Source: Parvimonas sp. oral taxon 110 str. F0139 (GTDB lineage: Bacteria > Bacillota > Clostridia > Tissierellales > Peptoniphilaceae). Taken from it: a stretch of 64,000 nucleotides of DNA. The notes beneath the pieces were generated by a model that saw nothing but the letters and a program-made list of their open reading frames with translations, was not told the origin of the DNA and did no database searches. Of this stretch, positions 48,764 through 57,300 are shown piece by piece. The DNA is taken from NCBI RefSeq assembly GCF_000214475.1, contig NZ_AFII01000002.1, positions 310,001-374,000 of the forward strand, written 5' to 3'. Numbering within the stretch: position 1 is the first letter of the stretch; every line of letters starts with the position of its first letter. The position numbers and the translations under genes are program-made.

Positions 48764-48892
48764 ACTTTTAACGTATAGCTCCTAAACAAAGCATTCTTCT
48801 TTATACGTCATTTCGACTGTAGCGAAGCGAAATGGAGAAATCTCACACTTTTGTTGCAAACAAAAGTGAATGTATCGCAGATACATCTACAA
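48764..48892 (+). repeat. Mosaic hairpin element, copy 4
   Basis: TTTATTTACTTTTAACGTAT, then CTTTATACGTCATTTCGACT with ATTTCG / CGAAAT, CACTTTTGTT-GCAA-ACAAAAGTG and TGTATC-GCA-GATACA at the right end. It fills most of the 48655-48982 gap. Confidence 0.75.
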
Positions 48893-48927
48893 AAAATATT
48901 CTAATTTTAATTCTTATTTACACAAAA

Positions 48928-48954
48928 AAAGAATAATCTAAAAAAATATTCTTT
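48928..48954 (-). terminator. Terminator after the radical SAM gene
   Basis: AAAGAATA / TATTCTTT stem with an 11-base loop and a T7 tract on the minus strand, 29 bp past the stop at 48983. Confidence 0.6.
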
Positions 48955-48982
48955 CATAAAACTGTTATTTATTTAGTTTTTA

Positions 48983-49856
48983 TTATAAATCAAAAATACT
49001 GAGTTGTTTAGTTGTTTCTTTTTCTTCAAATGTATTTAAATAGCTAAAAATTTTATTATAGTCATACATTATTTTTTCGTTTTCACAGAAGTCTCGAAAA
49101 ATTTTCATCAATCTATAATTATTTTTACTGTTCACAACATAAGAATTCCCAAATTCTCTAATATATCTATCCCTTAGATGTGGAAAGTATTTATCTAATT
49201 TAGAATAAAAATACTCCCTATTTCCTTCTCGTAATGTCAGTCCCATTCCAAAGCAGAGAATTCCTTTTACTTTCGCCTCTTTACAATAATTCAAAATACC
49301 TCTAATATTTTCTTCTGTATCATTAATATATGGTAAAATCGGAGTCATCCATACTACCGTAGGTATTCCTGCTTCTCTTAATTTAATCAAGGTTTCAACT
49401 CTTTCCTTTGTAGTAGAAACATTTGGTTCAATTATCTTGCACAATCTTTCATCATAGGTTGTGAGTGTCATTTGCACAACGCATTTTGTCTTGGAGTTAA
49501 TTTCTTTTAATAAATCCAAATCTCTAATTATATTTGATGACTTTGTAATGAGTGTAAGTCCAAAACCATATTTATTTATTGTTTCTAATGCTTTTCTTGT
49601 ATAATTCAGTTTTAATTCCTCATTAATGTAGGGGTCAGTCATTGACCCCATACCAATCATACATTTTTTCTTTTCTTTTAAGTCTATCTTCCAAAAGCTC
49701 TATTGAATTTTCTTTTACTTCAATATCTTCAAAACTATGATTCATCTGATAACATTTACTTCTTGAATCGCAATAAATACAACCATGTGTGCAACCACGA
49801 AATAAATTCATTCCGTTTTTTGAAGATAATATTCTCTTTACTTTTACAAAATGCAT
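48983..49856 (-). CDS. SPL-family radical SAM protein (SplB-like), frameshifted
   Basis: Two frames join at the T6 run 49664-49669 by removing one base or adding two, giving ~290 residues. The start is the ATG at 49856; the frame extends to a TTG at 49883. The N-terminal cluster motif is CTHGCIYC (Cx3Cx2C, the radical SAM 4Fe-4S site) in GMNLFRGCTHGCIYCDSRSKCY. Then MIGMGSMTDPYINEELKLNYTRKALETIN and the TIM-barrel-like TLITKSSNIIRDLDLLKEIN. This is the SPL/DNA-photolyase-like branch, some of whose members repair DNA lesions; most are uncharacterised. It follows the ClbS and GyrI genes. Confidence 0.8.
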
Positions 49857-49879
49857 CCTAATACCTTTTCTATTTTGAA

Positions 49880-50419
49880 TCAATTTTTACAATTTTTTTG
49901 ATGTGCTTTAAGCTTCTTAATCGCCCAATTATAATGACTTGAAGTGGCACTTACAAAATATGAACCTAATGTACTCCCTCCAACCCATTTAAAAACATTT
50001 TTAGAAAACAATTCCTCATTTGAAAACTTTTCAGCTAAAACTAAAACATCCTTATGAGATTTATTAAGCATTTTCTTTGCCTCTTCTAAAGGTGTATTTT
50101 GATGTTTTTTCCAAAATTCTACATTCATATCTCCATAAGTTTTCCAATTATAAGGCTTTGGTATAAAGGGCTTTTCTTCCCCATTTTTATTGGAATTTAT
50201 CCAATTTAAAATTAACATATGCCATTCATAAAGATGAATTAAAATATCCCTTAAATTCTTATCTCTTTTCCAATGTGCCTCTTTCTTTTTTACATCAGCC
50301 GAAAAGTCAAAAGGAGTATTCAGCTCTTTTTCTGACAATTTAGAAATCAATTCATTTAACTTTCCATAATTTTCTTTTGCACTAATAAGCAAATCTTCTT
50401 TAGTAGTTGGTCTAGCCAT
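49880..50419 (-). CDS. ClbS/DfsB-family four-helix-bundle protein
   Basis: 179 residues. The start MARPTTKEDLLISAKENYGKLNELISKLSEKEL, the KRDKNLRDILIHLYEWHMLILNWI motif and the C-terminal KWVGGSTLGSYFVSATSSHYNWAIKKLKAH are characteristic of ClbS/DfsB (DUF1706), members of the DinB superfamily. In E. coli, ClbS protects the producer against colibactin by opening its warhead cyclopropane; DfsB-like relatives are widespread and mostly unstudied. Here it is downstream of a GyrI-like gene and upstream of the radical SAM gene. Confidence 0.9.
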   Translation of the reverse strand: MARPTTKEDLLISAKENYGKLNELISKLSEKELNTPFDFSADVKKKEAHWKRDKNLRDILIHLYEWHMLILNWINSNKNGEEKPFIPKPYNWKTYGDMNVEFWKKHQNTPLEEAKKMLNKSHKDVLVLAEKFSNEELFSKNVFKWVGGSTLGSYFVSATSSHYNWAIKKLKAHQKNCKN

Positions 50420-50430
50420 AATAAACCTCC

Positions 50431-51039
50431 TTATTTCACAGTATATCTTAATATTGTTTTCAGTTTATCTTCCGCAGTTCGATTTTTATTATTTAAGTAT
50501 ATTTCTGTATGAAGTTTTTCACTTCTCTCTAATTTCATTTCACTTGCAAAATTATCCAGTTTTTCAAAGGACTCTATCTCTGTATCAAAACTACCAATAT
50601 GCAAAATCTGAATTGCCTTTTTACTTTCAATACAATCAAAACTTACTTCATCATATAATTCATTTGGCTTTTTCTTTTTCACTTTTTCAAAAGCTAACTC
50701 AAAAATTTCCTTTGTAATAAAATAAGGTTGTTTAATCATAATTGTATATTTCAATTTATTCTTATCAAATTCCTCATCATCTGATTTCTCCCAAATTCCC
50801 TCAAGTGGAAACACAGTAAAATCAGAATATTCCAGTTCTTCTTTTTTCATATTTTTAAATAACATCTTTATTCCATAAGCTAGAGAGTACAAAGCAGAAA
50901 CCCTATTGGAAAAGTCGCTCTCATTTGGATTACCCTCTCCTTTAATCATAATATAATATGCAGTTGGAACTTCAATCAATTGTGGTTTTTGCTTAACACC
51001 ATATAAATATTTTTCATTTTTCTTCCATTCGTATTTCAT
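50431..51039 (-). CDS. GyrI-like small-molecule-binding protein
   Basis: 202 residues without the HTH of AraC-type relatives. It begins MKYEWKKNEKYLYGVKQKPQLIEVPTAYYIMIKGEGNPNESDFSNRVSALYSLAYGIKM and ends TEIYLNNKNRTAEDKLKTILRYTVK, the stand-alone GyrI-like (SHS2) architecture, a family that binds hydrophobic compounds and in some members detoxifies. It is the first gene after the shared palindrome at 51087-51101 and is followed by the ClbS homolog with an 11-bp gap. The upstream palindrome is shared with the WYL regulator, suggesting control by it. Confidence 0.85.
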   Translation of the reverse strand: MKYEWKKNEKYLYGVKQKPQLIEVPTAYYIMIKGEGNPNESDFSNRVSALYSLAYGIKMLFKNMKKEELEYSDFTVFPLEGIWEKSDDEEFDKNKLKYTIMIKQPYFITKEIFELAFEKVKKKKPNELYDEVSFDCIESKKAIQILHIGSFDTEIESFEKLDNFASEMKLERSEKLHTEIYLNNKNRTAEDKLKTILRYTVK

Positions 51040-51081
51040 AGTAAACCTCCTTTGTATCTTATATATTAATTATACAAAAGA

Positions 51082-51992
51082 TTACCTGACACCTCTTGTC
51101 ATATTATATATTTTAGACATTTTATTTATCATATCTCTAATTTTATTTCTAATTTCTATCGGCTCTAAAACTTCTACGGATTCTCCAAAAGAAAAATATA
51201 ATTATAAAGATTATAATCATTTGGTAGCTCTATTTCTGCATATAAATTACCTTTTTCATCTTCTTTAATATCTCCCATTTCATCATAAACTCTAAAAGCT
51301 ACTTTCCTGTCAAATTTTAACTTAACACGGACAGTATCCTTATACTCCATTTCTTTTATTAGCACAACATCTTCATAACTATCTTCAAAATTTTCATCAA
51401 GAATTTTTAAATCCCTAATCCTTGATAATTTAAAATATCGAAATTCTTTTCGAAGTAAACAAAAAGCATAGACATACCAATCCCAACCCTTAAATAATAG
51501 TCTAATCGGCCTTACTTCTCTGCTTGTCTCTTTTTCATTACTTGAAAAATAATTAAAGCTAATAATATTTTTATCTATAATTGCTGATTTTATATCATTA
51601 AACAACTCGTCATATTCTTTACTTCTTTGCCAATTAGTAAAATCAACCTCAATCCAATTCGTATTTTTAATTTTGAAAATGGCAGACAATTTTGTTAATA
51701 GCTCATTTTCATATTGTTTATTTATTCCCTCTAAACCTTTTAATGCAACTAAAATCTGTTCCTGCTCTTTTTCAGAAAGCAAAGATTTTTTTAACACAAA
51801 ATCATCTGCTATCTCTATTCCTCCACCTTTTCCCTGTGTGGCATAAATTGGAATTCCTGCTGAACTAATTACATCAATATCTCGATATATTGTCCTTACT
51901 GATACTTCAAATTTTTCAGAAAGTTCATTTGCTGTAACTTTTCCCTTTTCCAAAATATAATATAATATTCTAAATAGTCTACTATTTCTCAT
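51082..51992 (-). CDS. WYL-domain transcriptional regulator, frameshifted at the C-terminus
   Basis: The open frame ends at 51174 (YNYIFLLENP). One base added to the A5 run at 51192-51196 continues it to 51082 as ...YIFSFGESVEVLEPIEIRNKIRDMINKMSKIYNMTRGVR, the usual ending of HTH-WYL regulators, ~303 residues. N-terminal HTH_11: ILYYILEKGKVTANELSEKFEVSVRTIYRDIDVISSAGIPIYATQGKGGGIEI. WYL domain: SFNYFSSNEKETSREVRPIRLLFKGWDWYVYAFCLLRKEFRYFKLSRI. The same palindrome lies in its own promoter (52028-52042) and over the end of its own coding region (51087-51101), ahead of the GyrI operon. Confidence 0.82.
51087..51101 (-). promoter_or_regulatory. TGACA-N5-TGTCA operator upstream of the GyrI-ClbS genes
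   Basis: TGACACCTCTTGTCA inside a stretch that matches 52025-52049 outside the 5-base spacer. It overlaps the last codons of the repaired WYL gene. Confidence 0.6.
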
Positions 51993-52013
51993 TTCTTAAC
52001 ATCACCTATGCCT

Positions 52014-52043
52014 ATTATATCACAACCTGACATTTATTGTCAT
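52014..52043 (-). promoter_or_regulatory. WYL-gene promoter with TGACA-N5-TGTCA operator
   Basis: ATGACA (52038-52043), 18 bp, TATAAT (52014-52019) on the minus strand. The palindrome TGACATTTATTGTCA (52028-52042) overlaps the -35 box. Confidence 0.6.
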
Positions 52044-52062
52044 ATTATAGAATTTGAAAGTC

Positions 52063-52097
52063 AAAAAAAAAAAACAGTAAATATTTTTCAATTTACT
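52063..52097 (-). terminator. Terminator after the flavin reductase gene
   Basis: AGTAAAT / ATTTACT stem followed on the minus strand by twelve T, about 47 bp past the stop. Confidence 0.7.
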
Positions 52098-52143
52098 ATT
52101 TCTTAATTTACTATAATTTATTATTTTATATTGACAAAAAGAT

Positions 52144-52707
52144 TTATCTAAGTTTTAATCCATCTTTATATGCTTCGCCAACTCTTCCACTTACTTTATA
52201 ATAACCATTTGTATAAGGATCAAAAGCAATTGCTTCTAGTGAGTCAATATCCACCTTATCTCCCTTTAAATTTGCTTCTTCAACAGAAGTTCTAACTACT
52301 TTCCCAATAACTCCAAGACCAGTAGCATCACTTTGATATTCTACGAATTCACATTCTATTGCAATTGGAAATTCATTGATAATAGGAGCATCCACAATTT
52401 CTGATTTTGTAAAAGTCATACCTGACTTTGCAAACTTATCTTTTTCTTCTTTTCCACTAACTACACCAAACCAATCTGCTTCAACCACATGTTTTGCATC
52501 AGCTATATGAATGACGAATCCTTTACGTTTCTTTATATTTTCTACAGTTTTATGACCTTCACTTAAATTTAAAGCTACCATATCATAAGAAACCATAGTT
52601 CCCCAAGCTGCATTCATCACATCAACTGTACCATCTTCATTAAAAGTAGATACCATTAATACTGGCATAGGGAAAATAGCATGTGTTGTTTTAATTTGTT
52701 TTTTCAT
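52144..52707 (-). CDS. Flavin reductase-like protein (FMN-binding)
   Basis: 187 residues of the flavin_reduct/DIM6-NTAB family. The start KTTHAIFPMPVLMVSTFNEDGTVDVMNAAWGTMVSYDMVALNLSEGHKTVENIKKRKGFVIHIAD binds FMN through the backbone of the NAAW and the HKT segments. Then AIECEFVEYQSDATGLGVIGKVVRTSVEE, and a C-terminal DPYTNGYYKVSGRVGEAYKDG. Many members reduce flavins or quinones with NAD(P)H. Single gene with GGAGG upstream and its own terminator. Confidence 0.87.
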   Translation of the reverse strand: MKKQIKTTHAIFPMPVLMVSTFNEDGTVDVMNAAWGTMVSYDMVALNLSEGHKTVENIKKRKGFVIHIADAKHVVEADWFGVVSGKEEKDKFAKSGMTFTKSEIVDAPIINEFPIAIECEFVEYQSDATGLGVIGKVVRTSVEEANLKGDKVDIDSLEAIAFDPYTNGYYKVSGRVGEAYKDGLKLR

Positions 52708-52830
52708 TTTGAATTCCTCCTTATACTTTTTATTAAAAAATTCAAATTTTTTAACAAATTTTAAATTACTTATTCTTTTTTACTAATAGTTAAAGCTAAT
52801 TTATTAGTTGTTTTTACTTAATAAATCATA

Positions 52831-53295
52831 TTATTGTACTTTCTCTATCATTTCTTTAGGAAAAAGTTCAAAAAGTTTTTCCATAAATAATTCTAAATCA
52901 TTTATATTATTACTTTTTATAATAATACTATCACCTTTACAATTAAATATATACCCAAAATATTTACCCTTTACAAAAAATGAATTAATCAGTATTGGCT
53001 CTATCTCATTTATTTCAGAAAAATATAACTTCTTTTCCTTATTATTTCTTTTAAATACAATGCCATTTTCAAAAAGAACAATTTCAGTCCATAGTTCAAA
53101 TTCTGACGGTAATATAAATTTTCTACTACTTTTTGATACAAACAGCTCTTTTCCAAGTATTTCGGAAGATAAATTATTATTATTTAAAGTTAGTCTTTTT
53201 AAATTATATTTTTTTGCTTTTGGAGGATTAAACATTAAATATAAAAACACTAATCCAAGTAAAATTAATATCCCTAAAATAATAAACTTGTACAT
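52831..53295 (-). CDS. Small membrane protein of unknown function
   Basis: 154 residues: one N-terminal transmembrane helix (about 3-25, FIILGILILLGLVFLYLMF) and a C-terminal soluble domain with alternating strands (ELWTEIVLFENGIVFKRNNKEKKLYFSEINEIEPILINSFFVKGKYFGYIFNCKGDSIIIKSNNINDLELFMEKLFELF) that resembles a bacterial PH-like/YdbT-type fold. No named family recognised. It starts 10 bp after the stop of the methyltransferase gene, so it is probably cotranscribed. Confidence 0.6.
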   Translation of the reverse strand: MYKFIILGILILLGLVFLYLMFNPPKAKKYNLKRLTLNNNNLSSEILGKELFVSKSSRKFILPSEFELWTEIVLFENGIVFKRNNKEKKLYFSEINEIEPILINSFFVKGKYFGYIFNCKGDSIIIKSNNINDLELFMEKLFELFPKEMIEKVQ

Positions 53296-53305
53296 AACTT
53301 CTCCA

Positions 53306-54112
53306 TTAATTTAATTTCAAATGAATAACCTTTGTCCTATTCCACTTATCTGAAAAATACATAAATAGTTTAGTTATTATTTTTGCATTTGAACAGATTT
53401 TCAATGCTCTAGCAAAAAAGCCTTGAACATCTATTAATTTTGTATCTGTTAGCTCTGTAAACTCAGTTACATTATCTATACTAAAATACATTTGTGCATT
53501 TACATTACCAGTTTTCTTAACATATCTATTTGCAATTTTAAGTCCTTTTGTATTAGTTGCATCAAAAACCAACTCTCCTTTGGGAAGAAGAGATTTCATT
53601 TTTTTAATCATTTCCACAATTTTTTCTTTATTAAAATATTGATAAACTCCAGAAACTGCAATCATAGTTGGCAATTCTGTATCTATTTCTTTTATCCATT
53701 CAAGAGTAAACATATCTCCGGAAATTAGCTTTTCGTTCTCGGCATTTCCGAGAATTCTGTTTCTAATTTCTATAACGCTAGGTAAATCTACTTGATAGAA
53801 ATTAGCTTTTTTATTGTTAATTCTATTGTAGGCAGTCTCTAGTCCTGCACCTAAAAATACAACATTACAATTCTCATTTTCTTCAAGAAATTTAATTATC
53901 TTTTTATCTATTACATCTTGTCTACAAACACTTGCCATATGAAAATATTCACTAGCATTTTTTTCAATAAGATTTGTAGGAATATATTGCTTTAATGACA
54001 ATGCTTTTTCATCATAAAAATAGTTTGGAAATTTTTCAGAAGCAAATATTCTTGCAACAAGAGGAATATATAAAGTATCTTCAACACCACTAAGTAAATT
54101 CTCCTTATTCAT
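53306..54112 (-). CDS. SAM-dependent O-methyltransferase of the leucine carboxyl methyltransferase family
   Basis: 268 residues. Motif I is NVVFLGAGLETAYNRINNKKANFYQVDLPSVIEIRNRI (G.G.DT.../D at the strand end); YDEKALSLKQYIP and the EYFHMASVCRQDVIDKKIIKFL pattern upstream are the LCM/PPM1 (Tcmp-like) signature, and MIAVSGVYQYFNKEKIVEMIKKMKSLLPKGELVFDATN is the later core. The family methylates carboxyl or hydroxyl groups of small molecules; the substrate cannot be assigned. GGAG precedes the ATG. Confidence 0.85.
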   Translation of the reverse strand: MNKENLLSGVEDTLYIPLVARIFASEKFPNYFYDEKALSLKQYIPTNLIEKNASEYFHMASVCRQDVIDKKIIKFLEENENCNVVFLGAGLETAYNRINNKKANFYQVDLPSVIEIRNRILGNAENEKLISGDMFTLEWIKEIDTELPTMIAVSGVYQYFNKEKIVEMIKKMKSLLPKGELVFDATNTKGLKIANRYVKKTGNVNAQMYFSIDNVTEFTELTDTKLIDVQGFFARALKICSNAKIITKLFMYFSDKWNRTKVIHLKLN

Positions 54113-54230
54113 ATTCTCTCCTTTCTAATTATTACCTTTTACTATATTTTACTACAATTTGATACTGTCTTTCAAGTAAAATTTTAAAATATAGTTTAAG
54201 TACAATTAAGTTATATTTTTATCACAAAAA

Positions 54231-54259
54231 AAGAAGAGCATCTTTTTGATGCTCTTCTT
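54231..54259 (-). terminator. Terminator after the Cna_B adhesin gene
   Basis: A 12-bp perfect stem (AAGAAGAGCATC / GATGCTCTTCTT), loop TTTTT, then T7 on the minus strand. Confidence 0.85.
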
Positions 54260-54322
54260 GTAACAGTATCTCTACCTACTAAATATTTAATTATCTTTTA
54301 CTATTTAAAAGAATTTCTAAAA

Positions 54323-57300
54323 TTAATCTTCTTTTTTCTTTCTTCTAAATCCTGCAAATAAAACAGCTCCTGATAATCCAACTAAAGCAGTATATAGAAC
54401 TGAAGAACTTCCTAATCCTGTTTGTGGTACTCTTGGTTTAGGTTTATTTGGTGTTCTTACATTAGTTACTACAAAACCTTCTTTTACATTTCCTGTAATA
54501 ACTGTCTTATATCCATTACCAACTTCAACTTCCTTGATTGTATATTCAATTTTCTTTCCATCTTTATATTCATCAAGGTCTGTGAAACTTCCTGTCCACT
54601 TATTATCTTTAGATAATTTAAGTGTCTTTCCTGTTTCTTTTCCGTCAGCAAGCAATTTAATTGTTACACTATTAGGTCTCTTCTTATCTTGGTCATTTTT
54701 ATCATCCCAAGCTTTTGTTACTTGAACAGATGTCTTTCCTGGAGTGTATGAATTCTTAACATTGTAGTCTTTAACTTCTGTAGTATATCCTTCTACCTTT
54801 TCTTCTGAAATAGTGTAGTTGATTTCTTTTCCGCCTTCATACTTGTCAAGATTTTCAAATTTCCATTTCCAACCTTCAGCTTCTGTAACTTTCTTAGAGT
54901 CTACTTTCTTTCCATTTCTTAATAGATTGATTGTAATTTCTGTAGGTCTCTTTCCGTCTTGGTTATTTGCATCATCCCAAGTCTTTGAACCTTCAACAGA
55001 TATTTTTTCAGTTTCTCTTGTATTAGTTACTGTAAATCCATTTTCTGCAGTTCCAGTAACAACACTTACATAACCATCTTTAAGAGCTTCTTCCTTGATT
55101 GTATATTCGATTTTCTTTCCATCTTTATATTCATCAAGATCAGTGAAACTTCCTGTCCACTTATTTTCTTCTGATAATTTAAGTGTCTTTCCTGTTTCTT
55201 TTCCATCAGCAAGTAACTTAATTGTTACGCTTTCAGGTCTCTTTCCATCTTGGTTATCTTTATCTGCCCAAGCTTTTGTTACTTGAATACCTGTTTTTCC
55301 TGGAGTATATGAGTTCTTAACATCATATCCATTTACTTCTGTAGTATAACCTTCAACTTTTTCTTCTGAAATAGTGTAGTTGATTTCTTTTCCGTTTTCG
55401 AATTTATCAAGATTTTCAAATTTCCATTTCCAACCTTCTGCTTCTGTAACTTTCTTAGTATCTACTACATTACCATTCTTCAATAGATTGATTGTTATTT
55501 CTTTAGGTCTCTTTCCGTCTTGGTTATTTGCATCATCCCAAGTCTTTGAACCTTCAATTTCTACTTTTTCAGTTTCTCTTGTATTAGTTACTGTAAATCC
55601 ATCTTCTGCAGTTCCAGTAACAACACTTACATATCCATTTCCAACAGTTTCTTCTTTAATTGTATAAACAATTTTCTTTCCGTCTTTGTATTCGTCAAGA
55701 TCTGTGAAACTTTCACTCCAATTATTTGCTTTTGTCAAAGTAATAGTCTTATCTGTTTCAACTCCATCTGCTAATAACTTAATTGTTACACTTTCAGGTC
55801 TTACTCCATCTTGATTTTCTTTATCTGACCAAGCTTTTGTTACTTGAATACCTGTTTTTCCTGGAGTATATGAGTTCTTAACATTATATCCAGCAACTTC
55901 TGTAGTATATCCATCTACTTTTTCTTCTGAAATAGTGTAATTGATTTCTTTTCCATTTTCGTATTTGTCAAGATTTTCAAATTTCCACTTCCAACCTTCA
56001 GCTTCAGTAACTTTCTTAGTATCTACTACAGTACCATTCTTTAATAAGTTAATTGTTATTTCTTTAGGTCTCTTTCCGTCTTGATTGTTATTGTCATTCC
56101 AAGTCTTTGAACCTTCAACTTCTACTTTTTCAGTTCGTCTTGTATTTATTACCTTAAATCCTTTTTGAGCATCGCCAATAATTTCAGTAATATATCCATT
56201 TCCAACTGGTTCTTCTTTAATTGTATAAACAATTTTCTTTCCATCTTTATATTCATCAAGATTTGTAAAGCTTCCGCTCCAGTTGTTTTCCTTTGTCAAA
56301 GTAAGAGTCTTATCTGTTTCAACTCCATCAGCTAATAACTTAATTGTTACACTTTCAGGTCTCTTTCCGTCTTGATTTTCTTTATCTTCCCAAGCTTTTG
56401 TTACTTGAATACCTGTTTTTTCTGGAGTATAAGAGTTCTTTACATTATATCCAGCAACTTCTGTAGTATAACCTTCAACTTTTTCTTCTGAAATAGTGTA
56501 ATTGATTTCTTGTCCATTTTCATATTTGTCAAGATTTTCAAATTTCCATTTCCAACCTTCAGCTTCAGTAACTTTCTTTGAATCTATTTTTGTTCCATTC
56601 TTTAATAGATTAATTGTTATTTCTTTAGGTCTCTTTCCATCTTGATTGTTATTGTCATTCCAAGTCTTTGATCCTTCTACAGATGTCTTTTCTGTTTCTC
56701 TTTTATTTATTACATTAAATCCTGTTTCTGAAGTTTGTGCAATAAATCCTGAATATCCATTGCCAACATCTTCTTCTTCGATTGTATAAACAATTTTCTT
56801 TCCGTCTTTGTATTCGTCAAGTCCAGTAAAGCTTCCTGTCCAATTATTTGTTTTTGTTAAAGTAAGAGTCTTATCTGTTGCAACTCCATCAGCTAATAAC
56901 TTAATTGTTACACTTTCAGGTCTCTTTCCGTCTTGATTTTCTTTATCTTCCCAAGCTTTTGTTACTTGAATACTTGTCTTGCTAGGTGTGTAAGAATTCT
57001 TGATATTATGTCCATTTATTTCTGTACTATATCCATCTACTTTTTCTTCTGAAACAGTATAATTAATCTTCTTACCTGTCTTTACATTGTATTCATCAAC
57101 ATTTTCAAAAGTATAATTCCAGTTACCATCACCATCTGGAGTTACTTCTTTTGTTTGAACTACTTTCTTATCATCATCAAGTAAATTTACTTTGATTTTT
57201 GCAGGTCTCTTTCCGTCTTGGTTATTTGCATCATCCCAAGTCTTTTTACCAGAAATATTAATCTTAATTCTCTTATTAGAAATTGTCTTTATTGCTCCAC

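Noticed and set aside
48983-49883. Two separate radical SAM and hypothetical genes
   Set aside because: The cysteine motif and the TIM-barrel part are halves of one SPL-type protein split at the A/T6 run 49664-49669.
49880-50419. Evidence for a colibactin-type biosynthetic cluster next to the ClbS homolog
   Set aside because: No polyketide synthase or NRPS gene is in the window; the protein is a stand-alone relative.
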